A DNA stretch of 57,344 nucleotides from assembly GCA_040756475.1 (NCBI GenBank), contig JBFLZB010000008.1, forward strand, positions 1 to 57,344, in the 5' to 3' direction. Numbering within the stretch: position 1 is the first letter of the stretch; the number at the start of each line of letters is the position of its first letter. A program made the translations under genes and the position numbers. Positions 6,248 to 15,112 of this stretch are shown here, piece after piece. Origin of the DNA: Thermodesulfobacteriota bacterium (lineage in GTDB: Bacteria; Desulfobacterota; Deferrisomatia; Deferrisomatales; JACRMM01). Below the pieces are notes generated by a model that saw only the letters and a list, made by a program, of their open reading frames with translations, ran no database searches and was not told the origin of the DNA.

Positions 6248-9244
6248 ATGGCACAGCGGATCGAAGTAGGGATGAAGGGGCACCTGCGGGACCCTCGGGG
6301 GGAGGGGGTGGCCCGGGAGGTGCGCGAGTTCCTCCACTTGCCGGTGGAGGAGGTGCGCACCCTCGACGTATACACCCTGGATCTCGGCCTCACCCCCGAG
6401 CAGGCCGAGGCAGCCGCCCGGGAGCCCCTGTCGGACCCGGTGATCCAGGATGCCTGCGCGGGCGCCCCCTTGGCCCTGCGCCTCTATCCGGCCTTCCACT
6501 GGGCGGTGGAGGTGGGGTTCCTGCCGGGGGTTACCGACAACGTGGGGCGCACCGCCAAGGAGGCGGTGGAAGCCTTCCTGGACCAGAGCTTTCCCCACGA
6601 GCTCCAGGCCTATACTTCGGTCCAGTACCTGCTCCGGGGCGAAGAGCTTGCGCGAAGCCACGTGGGCGCCCTCGTGGAGGGGCTCCTTTCCAACCCCCTC
6701 ATCCAGCACGCGCAGATCCTCTCCCGGGAGGAGTTCGGCGCGGGAGGGGGATTCGCCGTGCGGGTGCCACGGGTGCGGGAAACCGCCGAGGGCCGGGTGG
6801 AGGCCGTGGACCTGGAGGTTTCGGACGCCGAGCTCCTGCGCCTCTCCAAGGAGCGGCTCCTGGCGCTGACCCTGGAGGAGATGGAGGCGATCCGCCGCCA
6901 CTATCGGGACCCCGCCGTGCGCAGCCGGCGCGCCGAACTCGGCCTGCCGCCGGTGCCCACCGACGTGGAGCTCGAGTGCCTGGCCCAGACCTGGTCCGAG
7001 CACTGCAAGCACAAGATCTTCAACGCCGTGATCCGCTACGACGACGGTTCGGGCGAGATCCGCACCGTGAAGAGCCTCTTCAAGACCTACATCGTGGGCG
7101 CCACCGAGCGGGTGCGAAAAGGCCTGGGAGCGCACGACTACTGCCTCTCGGTCTTCGTGGACAACGCCGGGGTGATCGCCTTCGACGACGAGTGGTCCTT
7201 GTGCTTCAAGGTGGAGACCCACAACTCCCCCTCGGCCCTCGACCCCTACGGCGGCGCACTCACGGGGATCGTGGGGGTCAACCGCGACCCCATGGGCACC
7301 GGGATGGGCGCCCAGCTCCTCTTCAACGTGGACACCTTCTGCTTCGCCGATCCCTTCTATCGGGGCGAGCTGCCCCCGCGGCTCCTGCATCCCCGGCGGA
7401 TCTACGAAGGGGTGGTGCGCGGGGTGGAGCACGGGGGCAACAAGAGCGGCATCCCCACGATCAACGGCGCCGTGGTCTTCGACGACCGTTTTCTCGGAAA
7501 GCCCCTGGTCTACTGCGGCACGGCCGGCCTCATCCCCCGACTCGTCGCGGGCGCGCCGGGCCACGAGAAGCGCGCCCGGCCCGGCGACCGGATCGTGATG
7601 GCGGGCGGCCGGATCGGGAAGGACGGCATCCACGGCGCCACCTTCTCTTCCGAGGAGCTCCACGAAGGCAGCCCCGCCACGGCCGTCCAGCTCGGGGACC
7701 CCATCACCCAGAAGCGCCTCTACGACTTTCTCCTGCTGGCCCGCGACCGGGGGCTCTACCGCTCGATCACCGACAACGGCGCCGGCGGGCTCTCCTCGAG
7801 CATCGGGGAGATGGCCGAGCAGTCCAACGGGGCGGTGCTCGATCTCGACCGGGCGCCGCTCAAGTACCCGGGGCTCCACCCCTGGGAGATCCTCGTGTCC
7901 GAATCCCAGGAACGCATGTCGCTCGCGGTGCCGTCCGAGACCCTCCCGGGATTCCTGGCCCTGGCCCGTGAGATGGGGGTCGAGGCTACCGACATCGGCG
8001 AGTTCACCGCGAGCGGGGCCTTCGAGGCCCGCTACCGGGGAAACACCGTTGCCCACCTGCCCCTGGACTTCCTCCACGACGGGCTCCCTGCCATGGAGCT
8101 CGCGGCCCGGTGGGAGAAGCCGATCCACGAAGAACCCGCGTCCCCCTGCCCCGCCGACCTCACGCCGGACCTCCTGGGCCTGCTGGGCCGGCTCAACGTC
8201 TGTTCCAAGGAATCCATCGTGCGGCGCTACGACCACGAGGTGCAGGGGGGCAGCGTGGTGAAGCCCTTCGTCGGGGTCGCCAACGACGGGCCCTCCGATG
8301 CAGCGGTGGTGCGGCCGCTCCTGGACCGTTTTTCCGGCGTGGTGACGGCCAACGGCATCTGCCCCCGGTACAGCGACGTCGACACGTACTGGATGGCCGC
8401 CGCCGCCGTGGACGAGGCGGTGCGCAATGCCCTGTGCGTGGGCGCCAGCCTGGAGCACCTGGCGGGGCTCGACAACTTCTGCTGGTGCGACCCCGTGCAG
8501 AGCGAGCGCACCCCCGACGGGGAGTACAAGCTCGCCCAGCTCGTGCGGGCCAACGAAGCCCTCTACGACCTCACCGTGGCCTACGGGGTGCCGCTCGTCT
8601 CGGGCAAGGACTCGATGAAGAACGACTACCACGTCGGGGGGACGAAGATCTCCATCCCGCCCACGTTGCTGTTCAGCGTGATCGGCAAGGTCGACGACGT
8701 GCGCCGGTGCACCACCATGGACGCAAAGCGCCCCGGCGACGCGGTGTACGTGCTGGGCACCACCCGACCCGAGCTGGGGGCTTCCGAGTATTGGGCCGCC
8801 CGGGGCTTCATCGGCAACCAGGTGCCCCAGGTGCGGGTCGACGAGAGCCTGCTCCTCTACCGGGCACTGGAAGAGGCGCACCGCCGCGGCCTGGTGGCCT
8901 CGTGCCACGACTGCTCCGACGGCGGGCTCGCGGTGGCGCTGGCCGAGACCGCCTTTGCCGGGGGGTTCGGCATCGCCGCAAACCTGGCCCGCGCCCCCGC
9001 CGAAGGGCTGACCCGGAACGACGAGCTCCTCTTCTCCGAGTCCCAGAGCCGCTTTGTGGTGACCGTGCGCCCGGCCCACACCCCAGCCTTCGAGGCCCTC
9101 TTTGACGGAAGAGCGGCGGCGAGGGTGGGCCAGGTGACCGCCGAGCCCGTCCTCGTGCTCGCGGGGCTGGGCGGCGGCGAGGTGGTGCGCGCGCCCCTGG
9201 CGGCCCTGAAGAAGGCATGGCAGGAACCGCTGGCTGGGATTTGA
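6248..9244 (+). CDS. purL: Phosphoribosylformylglycinamidine synthase, PurS-like domain fused to PurL
   Basis: A 998-residue FGAM synthase subunit. It converts FGAR, ATP and glutamine-derived ammonia to FGAM. The first about 180 residues carry two PurS-like segments (RIEVGMKGHLRDPRGEGVAR and a second ending near EEFGAGGGF). The catalytic PurL part follows, with LAQTWSEHCKHKIF near residue 243 and KVETHNSPSALDPYGGA near 323. Two AIRS-type repeats are evident, the second containing SGKDSMKND. It lacks the glutaminase domain, which is supplied by purQ 43 nt downstream. The architecture lies between small PurL (about 740 residues, separate PurS) and the 1300-residue proteobacterial single chain. 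The ribosome binding site is weak (AGGGA). Confidence 0.96.
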   Translation: MAQRIEVGMKGHLRDPRGEGVAREVREFLHLPVEEVRTLDVYTLDLGLTPEQAEAAAREPLSDPVIQDACAGAPLALRLYPAFHWAVEVGFLPGVTDNVGRTAKEAVEAFLDQSFPHELQAYTSVQYLLRGEELARSHVGALVEGLLSNPLIQHAQILSREEFGAGGGFAVRVPRVRETAEGRVEAVDLEVSDAELLRLSKERLLALTLEEMEAIRRHYRDPAVRSRRAELGLPPVPTDVELECLAQTWSEHCKHKIFNAVIRYDDGSGEIRTVKSLFKTYIVGATERVRKGLGAHDYCLSVFVDNAGVIAFDDEWSLCFKVETHNSPSALDPYGGALTGIVGVNRDPMGTGMGAQLLFNVDTFCFADPFYRGELPPRLLHPRRIYEGVVRGVEHGGNKSGIPTINGAVVFDDRFLGKPLVYCGTAGLIPRLVAGAPGHEKRARPGDRIVMAGGRIGKDGIHGATFSSEELHEGSPATAVQLGDPITQKRLYDFLLLARDRGLYRSITDNGAGGLSSSIGEMAEQSNGAVLDLDRAPLKYPGLHPWEILVSESQERMSLAVPSETLPGFLALAREMGVEATDIGEFTASGAFEARYRGNTVAHLPLDFLHDGLPAMELAARWEKPIHEEPASPCPADLTPDLLGLLGRLNVCSKESIVRRYDHEVQGGSVVKPFVGVANDGPSDAAVVRPLLDRFSGVVTANGICPRYSDVDTYWMAAAAVDEAVRNALCVGASLEHLAGLDNFCWCDPVQSERTPDGEYKLAQLVRANEALYDLTVAYGVPLVSGKDSMKNDYHVGGTKISIPPTLLFSVIGKVDDVRRCTTMDAKRPGDAVYVLGTTRPELGASEYWAARGFIGNQVPQVRVDESLLLYRALEEAHRRGLVASCHDCSDGGLAVALAETAFAGGFGIAANLARAPAEGLTRNDELLFSESQSRFVVTVRPAHTPAFEALFDGRAAARVGQVTAEPVLVLAGLGGGEVVRAPLAALKKAWQEPLAGI

Positions 9245-9246
9245 GA

Positions 9247-9266
9247 GGGCCGACCCGTCCGACGGG
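9247..9266. repeat. GTCGGACC-type palindrome (family F)
   Basis: ACCCGTC-C-GACGGGT is a 7-bp inverted repeat directly after the purL stop. It resembles GTCGGACCCGTC-type units at 28472, 36899 and 41665. Confidence 0.5.
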
Positions 9267-9287
9267 TTCTCTGCGAAAGGAACTGCG

Positions 9288-10109
9288 ATGAAGGCCGTCA
9301 AGGCCCTGGTGCTTACCGGAAACGGGGTCAACTGCGAACGGGAGATGGCTCATGCGTGCCGGCTCGCGGGGGCCGAGGCCCACGTCGTCCATCTGGCCGA
9401 GGTCTTCTCGGGCCGGGTTCACCTGGCGGACTACCACTTCCTCAACTTCCCGGGGGGCTTTTCCGACGGGGACGACCTGGGCTCGGCCAAGGCCGGGGCC
9501 GTGCGCCTCAAGTACGGGAAGATCCAGGACGACGGGCGCCGACGGTTCCTGGAGGACCTCCTGCGCTTCGTCGCCGGCGGCAAGCTCGTCCTGGGCGTAT
9601 GCAACGGCTTCCAGCTCCTGGTGAAGCTGGGCCTGCTGCCGGGGCTCGACGGCCGGTACGCCGAGCAGACGGCGAGCCTCACCCACAACGATTCGGGCCG
9701 CTTCGAGGACCGCTGGGTTCACCTGGCGGTCGACCCGGCGAGCCCCTGCGTCTTCACCCGGGGGCTCGACCGCCTCTACTACCCGGTGCGCCACGGGGAG
9801 GGGAAGTTCGTGCCCGCAGAACACGACGTGCTCCGGCGCGTCGGCGCCCAGGCCCTCGTACCTCTGCGCTACGCCGGCTCCGACGGCCAGCCCACCCAGC
9901 GCTACCCCGAGAACCCCAACGGGAGCGTAGGGGCGGTAGCAGGGCTGTGCGACCCCACGGGGCGCATCTTCGGGCTCATGCCCCACCCCGAGGCCTTCCT
10001 CCACCGCACCAACCACCCGCGCTGGACCCGGGAAGAGCTGCCCGAGGAAGGACAGGGACTGGCCCTCTTTCGCAACGCGGTGGAGCTCATCCGCAGGGAG
10101 CTCCTGTAG
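9288..10109 (+). CDS. purQ: Phosphoribosylformylglycinamidine synthase glutaminase subunit
   Basis: A 273-residue class I glutamine amidotransferase that supplies ammonia to PurL. The catalytic triad is visible: Cys in LGVCNGFQLL at about residue 105, and His/Glu in LMPHPEAFLH near residue 245. The start has AAAGGAACTGCG in front. The chain is longer than the 220-230-residue PurQ of Bacillus, as expected for partners of the larger PurL form. Extra segments such as KYGKIQDDGRRRFLED are also seen in the long form. It lies 43 nt after purL, so the two subunits are probably made from one transcript. Confidence 0.95.
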   Translation: MKAVKALVLTGNGVNCEREMAHACRLAGAEAHVVHLAEVFSGRVHLADYHFLNFPGGFSDGDDLGSAKAGAVRLKYGKIQDDGRRRFLEDLLRFVAGGKLVLGVCNGFQLLVKLGLLPGLDGRYAEQTASLTHNDSGRFEDRWVHLAVDPASPCVFTRGLDRLYYPVRHGEGKFVPAEHDVLRRVGAQALVPLRYAGSDGQPTQRYPENPNGSVGAVAGLCDPTGRIFGLMPHPEAFLHRTNHPRWTREELPEEGQGLALFRNAVELIRRELL

Positions 10110-10193
10110 CCGGAGGCAGACCGCGTGGGCGTCGGCCGCCCGCGCCACGGAAGCAGGTGGTGGGGATTACAGGCCACCTGGATGCACCGTCCA

Positions 10194-10247
10194 AATCGAA
10201 ATCGATCTCGAAATCGATCTCGACTTCGATTGCGATTCCGATTCGGT
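10194..10247. repeat. ATCGNN hexamer repeat hairpin (family A)
   Basis: Tandem 6-nt units (AAATCGAAATCGATCTCG...) run into complementary units (...CGACTTCGATTGCGATTCCG), giving an inverted arrangement. It lies in the 255-nt gap between purQ and purF. Sister copies are at 13022, 24131, 31393, 41274 and 44171. Confidence 0.8.
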
Positions 10248-10364
10248 AAGGGGGTAGGGGCTGACATGCCTCGGCGGCCGGAGGCGCAGCCGCGCCAGAC
10301 GTTTCTCTTTGGGGCGCGGGTATCCCCGTGTCCTCGGGTCACTGGACAACCATCGGGAGCGCGC

Positions 10365-11759
10365 ATGTTCGACAGGTGGCACGACGAGTGCGGGGTCTTC
10401 GGGATCTACAACCACGCGGAGGCCTCCAACCTCGCGTATCTGGGGCTCCACGCCCTCCAGCACCGGGGGCAGGAAAGCGCCGGCATCGTCACCTCCGACG
10501 AGGTCACGATGCGCATGCACATCGGCATGGGGCTCGTGCAGGAGATCTTCGACGAGGAGATCCTCGCCCGGCTCCCCGGCAGCCACGCCATCGGCCACGT
10601 GCGCTACTCCACCACCGGGGCCAGCGTGGCCAAGAACGCCCAGCCCTTCTACGCCGACACCGTCCACGGGCCCATCGCCATCGCCCACAACGGCAACTTG
10701 GTCAACGCCCCGGCGCTGCGTCGGAGCTTGGAGGGGCGAGGCAGCATCTTCCACACCACCAACGACACCGAGGTCATCGCCCACCTCTACGCCCGGAGCC
10801 AGAAAGAGAAGCTCCTGGACCGGCTCGTGGACGCCCTGCGCCAGGTCCAGGGGGCCTACAGCCTGGTGGTCCTGGTGGAAAAGCGCCTCATCGCCGTGCG
10901 CGACCCCTTCGGCTTCCGGCCCCTGGTGCTCGGCAAGGTGAAGGACTCCTTCGTGGTGGTCTCCGAGACCTGTGCCCTGGACCTCATCGAAGGGGAATAC
11001 ATCCGGGAGGTGGAGCCCGGAGAGATCCTCATGATCAGCGCCGAGAAGGGCCTCCAGAGCTTTCGGCCCTTTGCCCCGGCCCCCCACCGCCAGTGCATCT
11101 TCGAACACATCTACTTCGCGCGCCCCGACTCGGTGATCTTCGGCCGGCCCGTCTACCAGGTGCGCCAGGCCTTCGGCCGGGAGCTCGCCCGGGAGCACCC
11201 GGTCGAGGCCGACGTGGTCGTGCCCGTGCCGGACTCGGGCATGGTCGCGGCCCTCGGCTACGCGGAGGAGTCCGGCATCCCCTTTGCCCTCGGGCTCATC
11301 CGCAACCACTACGTGGGGCGAACCTTCATCGAGCCCGAGCAGTCGATCCGGCACTTCGGGGTCAAGCTCAAGCTCAACGCCGTGCGCCACGTCTTGCAGG
11401 GAAAGCGGGTGGTGGTGCTCGACGACTCCATCGTGCGCGGCACCACGAGCCGCAAGATCGTGAAGATGATCCGGGAGGCCGGCGCCCGCGAGGTGCACAT
11501 GCGCGTGTCCTCTCCCCCCACGTGCTATCCGTGCTACTTCGGCATCGACACCCCCACACGCAAGGAACTGGTGGGGTCGAGCCACTCCGTGGCGGAGATC
11601 GCCCGCTACCTCACGGCGGACACCCTGGGATACTTGAGCCGCGAGGGCCTGCAGCGGGCAACAGACTACGGGCCGTATGTCTACTGCGACGCCTGCTTTA
11701 CCGGCAACTACCCCATCCACCCCGACCGCCCCGAGGGGACGCAGCTGGGGTTGTTCTAA
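10365..11759 (+). CDS. purF: Amidophosphoribosyltransferase
   Basis: A 464-residue glutamine PRPP amidotransferase, the first committed enzyme of purine synthesis. The start at 10365 follows GGGAG. The catalytic N-terminal nucleophile is Cys9 in [11 protein letters not shown], so an 8-residue propeptide must be removed. The PRPP-binding motif is [14 protein letters not shown] at about residue 352. Cysteines in [18 protein letters not shown] and [11 protein letters not shown] match the four-cysteine [4Fe-4S] site of the Bacillus-type enzyme. That cluster is oxygen-labile in the known enzymes, which fits an anaerobe. It is 10 nt upstream of pyrE, so the two are cotranscribed. Confidence 0.97.
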   Translation: MFDRWHDECGVFGIYNHAEASNLAYLGLHALQHRGQESAGIVTSDEVTMRMHIGMGLVQEIFDEEILARLPGSHAIGHVRYSTTGASVAKNAQPFYADTVHGPIAIAHNGNLVNAPALRRSLEGRGSIFHTTNDTEVIAHLYARSQKEKLLDRLVDALRQVQGAYSLVVLVEKRLIAVRDPFGFRPLVLGKVKDSFVVVSETCALDLIEGEYIREVEPGEILMISAEKGLQSFRPFAPAPHRQCIFEHIYFARPDSVIFGRPVYQVRQAFGRELAREHPVEADVVVPVPDSGMVAALGYAEESGIPFALGLIRNHYVGRTFIEPEQSIRHFGVKLKLNAVRHVLQGKRVVVLDDSIVRGTTSRKIVKMIREAGAREVHMRVSSPPTCYPCYFGIDTPTRKELVGSSHSVAEIARYLTADTLGYLSREGLQRATDYGPYVYCDACFTGNYPIHPDRPEGTQLGLF

Positions 11760-11769
11760 GGAGAACGCC

Positions 11770-12357
11770 GTGGAACCATCACTCGACCAACTGAAGGAAG
11801 AGCTCCTGGCGCTCCTCCGGGAGAAGTCCTACCAGGAGCGGCCGGTGACCCTGGCCTCGGGGCGCCGAAGCAATTTTTACGTGGACGGCAAACAAACGGC
11901 GCTGCACCCCCGGGGCGCGTACCTGATCGGCCGCCTCTTCTGGGAACGGCTGGGAACCTTCGGCGCGGTGGACGCCGTGGGGGGCCCCACCCTGGGGGCC
12001 GACCCACTGGCCACCGCGACGAGCCTCGTCTCCGGCCTCCAGGGGGCGGGGTTGCCCGCCTTCATCGTGCGCAAGGAACCCAAGGGCCACGGAACCCAGA
12101 GCTGGATCGAAGGCAAGCAAAACCTCGCCCCGGGCGCCCGGGTGGTGGTGCTCGAAGACGTGGTGACCACGGGGGGGTCGAGCCTCCAGGCGGTCGAGCG
12201 GGTGGAGTCCGAGGGCTACCGGGTGCTCGGCGTCCTGGCCCTGGTGGACCGGCAGGAGGGCGGCCGGGAGGCCCTGGAGGGCCGGGGGTACCGCTTCGAG
12301 GCCCTCTTCACCAAGGCAGAGGTCCGGGGGAGGCGGGACGCGGAGGAAGACGCATGA
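11770..12357 (+). CDS. pyrE: Orotate phosphoribosyltransferase
   Basis: A 195-residue PyrE that joins orotate and PRPP to form OMP in pyrimidine synthesis. The GTG at 11770 follows TAAGGAG with good spacing and gives the expected family length, whereas the longer upstream frame overlaps purF. Seen motifs: LASGRRSNFYVDGKQ near residue 28, GPTLGADPLATA near residue 77, and the PRPP signature VVVLEDVVTTGGSSLQAVE at about residues 124-142. It is tightly linked to purF (10-nt gap) and overlaps the following lipoprotein gene by 4 nt, so purine and pyrimidine steps share a transcript here. Confidence 0.95.
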   Translation: MEPSLDQLKEELLALLREKSYQERPVTLASGRRSNFYVDGKQTALHPRGAYLIGRLFWERLGTFGAVDAVGGPTLGADPLATATSLVSGLQGAGLPAFIVRKEPKGHGTQSWIEGKQNLAPGARVVVLEDVVTTGGSSLQAVERVESEGYRVLGVLALVDRQEGGREALEGRGYRFEALFTKAEVRGRRDAEEDA

Positions 12358-12965
12358 CCCGGCCGAGAGGGCGTTTCCCGGCGTTCCTCGTCGCGGCGGC
12401 ACTTCTGGCCGGCGCCGGGTGCGCGTACGGCCCCGAAGACATCCGGGTCACCCGGGGCTTTGCCTCGCCCGCAACGGCCTACGGCGCCCTGCTCCCCCGC
12501 CACACCCGCAGCGCCGAGCTCTACGACGCCCTCGACACGGTGGCCAAAGGCTGGGCCACGTGGAAGTCACCCCAGCTCCGGTCCGCCCTCGCCGAAACGA
12601 GCATCGCGGCGTACCGCCTCGAGGGGGACGCCGCCCGCACCTTGCGGCTCGAGGAAGAGCGGGCCGGCCGGAGGGTGAGGGAGTTCCACCTGGCCCTTTA
12701 CACCCCCAAGAAGGACTGGAACGACCTGGAATCGGCCCACACCCTATGGCGGGTCTACCTGACCCTGCCCGGGGGCGAGCGCTCCGAGCCGGTCCGGGTC
12801 ATCTACCTTCCCAAGTCCGACAAGAGCGCCGTGGAGCACCCTTACGTCACCCGCTGGACCCGGGAGTACTCCCTGCTCTTCCCCATCCTCGACGGCACCC
12901 GGGCGGACCTGCCGCCCACCCTGGTGCTCACCGGCCCCCTGGGAACCCTGCGCTTCGCGTTCTAG
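12354..12965 (+). CDS. Hypothetical lipoprotein
   Basis: A 203-residue predicted lipoprotein of unknown function. The N-terminus has Arg residues, a hydrophobic core (FLVAAALL) and a lipobox LAGAGC with the acylated Cys at about residue 22. The mature part has no recognised domain. It contains a charged helical section (EGDAARTLRLEEERAGRRV) and beta-rich segments (TLWRVYLTLPGGERSEPV, ending TLVLTGPLGTLRFAF). It overlaps pyrE by ATGA, so it is translated with the nucleotide genes, although the role need not be related. It ends the plus-strand run and converges on the HTH gene. Confidence 0.75.
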   Translation: MTRPRGRFPAFLVAAALLAGAGCAYGPEDIRVTRGFASPATAYGALLPRHTRSAELYDALDTVAKGWATWKSPQLRSALAETSIAAYRLEGDAARTLRLEEERAGRRVREFHLALYTPKKDWNDLESAHTLWRVYLTLPGGERSEPVRVIYLPKSDKSAVEHPYVTRWTREYSLLFPILDGTRADLPPTLVLTGPLGTLRFAF

Positions 12966-13021
12966 CGGCAGAGCGCTTTGCCGAACGGGCAACGGACGTT
13001 GCTCTGCCTGTCCCTCTCTCG

Positions 13022-13091
13022 TTCGAAATCGGTATCGGTATCGCAATCGGGATCGGGGTCGGGGTCGAAACCGACTTCGATTTGGATTGCG
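13022..13091. repeat. ATCGGT hexamer repeat hairpin (family A)
   Basis: The arm AATCGGTATCGGTATCG-CAATCGGGATCGGGGTC is followed by a complementary CCGACTTCGATTTGGATTG arm. It occupies the convergent junction between the lipoprotein (+) and HTH (-) genes, so it could serve as a bidirectional terminator or structural spacer. Confidence 0.75.
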
Positions 13092-13153
13092 AGGGCGAGG
13101 GGGGAGAACTCCCCGCCGTCCCTCGGCAATGGGGTTGCCCCTCACCTCGTCCG

Positions 13154-14089
13154 TCACTCCAGGGGCCGGAATCCCCCGCGGGTCCGATCCCACTCGTAGT
13201 CCCGCGCCCCCCACAGCGCCCGCAGGTCCGCCGGGTCGAGCCCCAGCCCGTGGGCGCCCTCCAGACGTTCCAGGGCGTCGAGCACCTCGGCGTCGCTGAT
13301 CTGGAAATCGGCGTTGTGATCGGCCCAGTGTACGAACTCGAGGTCGATCCGGCCCTCGCCCCGCACGGCGCTGCTCCCGTCATCCGCCCCGGGGGTCACT
13401 ACCTCCCCGAAAAACCGGTGCGCCGATCCCTCCGTCCCTCCGGGCGGGGCTCGGACCAGGTAGGCGACCCGACCTCCACCATCCTCCAGGGTGAGAATCC
13501 ACTTGATCGTTCCGTCCGGGGCCGGCCCCTGGTCGGGGGAAGGCTCCGCCCCCAAGAGCGCCCACCCCGGCGGCAGGGTCTCCCGCAGGATCACCCTTTG
13601 CCCAACCCCCGAGACCGCACGCAGGTGAACCACTACGGGAACCTCGGTTCCCGGGGGCGTGTAGAGAGGAAGCCGGCGCTGGCCCTCCACCACGAAGGGC
13701 GCCGGTCCCGCAGCGCGCCAGAGCGTCCAGAGCCCCAGGAGGACGAGGACCGCCACCCCGCCTACCCAGGGCCAGAGACGGGGTCGAGGACGCCCCTCCC
13801 CTTCTTCCTGAGCCTCGGGAGCCGCCGGGGCTGCGGAAGCGCCTTCCGGCGCGGCAGGCTCCTCCTGGAGAATTGAATCCAGGTCCACTTCCAGGGCGTC
13901 GGCCAAGGCTTGGGCGTTCTCGCGCTTTACGGCGGGGGTGCGGTTGTTCTCCCAGCGGCTCACGGTGTCCACGCTCACACGGGCCACCTCGGCCACGTAG
14001 AGCTGGGTGAGCCCTTTCGACTCCCTGAGGAGGCGCACTTTCTCACCGTCGAGCCGCACCGTGGGCGGTTTGCGAAGCAACAGGGTCAT
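13154..14089 (-). CDS. Membrane-anchored Xre-HTH protein with C-terminal EF-hand
   Basis: A 311-residue protein with an unusual layout. I use the ATG at 14089 because AAGGGGAGCC precedes it. Residues about 15-72 are an Xre/Cro-type helix-turn-helix (RLLRESKGLTQLYVAEVARV, VSRWENNRTPAVKRENAQAL). A Pro/Ala/Glu linker follows. Residues 105-124 (LWPWVGGVAVLVLLGLWTLW) form one transmembrane span preceded by RPRPR, so the HTH is cytoplasmic. The outside part (about 130-250) is beta-rich and resembles DUF11-like or Ig-like repeats (GQRVILRETLPPGWALLG). Residues 257-268, DHNADFQISDAE, match a 12-residue EF-hand calcium loop (Asp1, Asn3, Asp5, Ile8, Glu12). RodZ is a loose architectural analogue, but the outer domain differs. 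Confidence 0.8.
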   Translation of the reverse strand: MTLLLRKPPTVRLDGEKVRLLRESKGLTQLYVAEVARVSVDTVSRWENNRTPAVKRENAQALADALEVDLDSILQEEPAAPEGASAAPAAPEAQEEGEGRPRPRLWPWVGGVAVLVLLGLWTLWRAAGPAPFVVEGQRRLPLYTPPGTEVPVVVHLRAVSGVGQRVILRETLPPGWALLGAEPSPDQGPAPDGTIKWILTLEDGGGRVAYLVRAPPGGTEGSAHRFFGEVVTPGADDGSSAVRGEGRIDLEFVHWADHNADFQISDAEVLDALERLEGAHGLGLDPADLRALWGARDYEWDRTRGGFRPLE

Positions 14090-14362
14090 GGCTCCCCTTG
14101 GTCCGTGCGTCATCGGCCGTGCCGCAAGAGATCGGAAACCTAGCAGACTCCCGCGCCGAAGTCACCCCCGGGCGCCGCGCCCGATTCTCCACGGGGCTCG
14201 GGCGACCCGGCACGGGCCCGGGACAGATCCGACACGGCCCCGACGCGGCCCGGCACAAGGCCGTATGCCCCCCGATGCGGCTAGCGAACGCGGCGCGCGG
14301 GCCGTATAGAGGGGGCAGAGGGCGGAATCGGCCGCCCCGGTTTTCCACCAAGGAGGCAGACC

Positions 14363-14713
14363 ATGAACCGACGCATCCTCGCAACCGCCCTCATCGCCGC
14401 AGCCCTTGCCGCCGCCGCATGGGCGGCGAGCCCGCCCCCGGAGCCCGCTCCGGTAACCAACTTCGGCAAGAAGGCCCCGGTGGTCTTCGACCACAGCCAG
14501 CACGCGGGCGAGGGGTTCACCTGCGTCCAGTGTCACCACAACGAGGCCGAGGGCACGTTCCGGTGCGGCTCGTGCCACACCCTGGAAGGGGAAGGAGACG
14601 TCCTCAAGATCCGCGACGCCTTCCACGGCAAAGACGTGGGCAAGTGTTGGGGCTGCCACCTGGCGCCCGACGCCGGCACCAAGCTCAAGTGCAGCGATTG
14701 CCACAAGGAGTGA
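14363..14713 (+). CDS. Small periplasmic tetrahaem cytochrome c (c3/c7-like)
   Basis: A 116-residue exported cytochrome. Residues 1-21 are a signal peptide. Four CXXCH haem-binding motifs occur: CVQCH (54-58), CGSCH (68-72), CWGCH (95-99) and CSDCH (110-114). Extra His residues (FDHSQH, the second His after CVQCH, and AFHGKD) can act as distal ligands, as in class III cytochromes. Such proteins shuttle electrons in the periplasm of metal- and sulfate-reducing bacteria. The start follows AAGGAGGCAGACC, a strong ribosome binding site. The gene stands alone, with about 270 nt upstream in which I see no clear promoter. Confidence 0.92.
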   Translation: MNRRILATALIAAALAAAAWAASPPPEPAPVTNFGKKAPVVFDHSQHAGEGFTCVQCHHNEAEGTFRCGSCHTLEGEGDVLKIRDAFHGKDVGKCWGCHLAPDAGTKLKCSDCHKE

Positions 14714-14907
14714 GCAGGAGCGGCGTCAGCCGTTGGCTCGGGGAGGGCGGCCCCACGGGGGGTCGCCCTTCACCTTCCAACCGGGACCCGCCACGGACGA
14801 TTCGCGACACGATGCGTGCGCCTGCTCCCCACCAACGACGCGCAACCTGCACGGTTCGGCGTGCAGCGGACGCACGACGACGGCCCAGACCGGACGCGGG
14901 CAGGATA

Positions 14908-14936
14908 TTGACACGCCCATGGACGGGGTAGATAAT
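14908..14936 (+). promoter_or_regulatory. Sigma70-type promoter for the CAU tRNA
   Basis: A TTGACA -35 box (14908-14913), a 17-nt spacer and a GATAAT -10 box (14931-14936) end 16 nt before the mature tRNA, an ideal arrangement for a strong housekeeping promoter. Confidence 0.85.
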
Positions 14937-14952
14937 CAGCAGCCCTTGATCG

Positions 14953-15029
14953 GGGCCCATAGCTCAGCTGGTGAGAGCTGCCGGCTCATAACCGGTCGGT
15001 CCCTGGTTCGAATCCAGGTGGGCCCACCA
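14953..15029 (+). tRNA. tRNA with CAU anticodon (elongator Met or Ile2)
   Basis: The cloverleaf is clear. The acceptor stem GGGCCCA pairs with TGGGCCC, followed by discriminator A and encoded CCA. The D-arm is GCTC...GAGC. The anticodon arm is CCGG-CTCATAA-CCGG with anticodon CAT. The T-arm is CCTGG-TTCGAAT-CCAGG. The anticodon fits elongator Met or lysidine-modified Ile2. The C4-G69 and C5-G68 acceptor pairs resemble the TilS-recognised Ile2 pattern known from E. coli, so Ile2 is a real possibility. No terminator is obvious before the NIF3-like gene. Confidence 0.95.
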
Positions 15030-15112
15030 TCCCCGCCCACCTCCTGTGCGGTGTTTGCTGCGTACCCATGCTCGAGACCGGAGAACCACAACGCGGAGAG
15101 GTCGCCTCCTAG

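Noticed and set aside
14714-14907. Open frame 14733-16028 crossing the tRNA and the NIF3-like gene
   Set aside because: It runs through a tRNA and out of frame across a conserved protein gene, so it is a GC-driven artefact.
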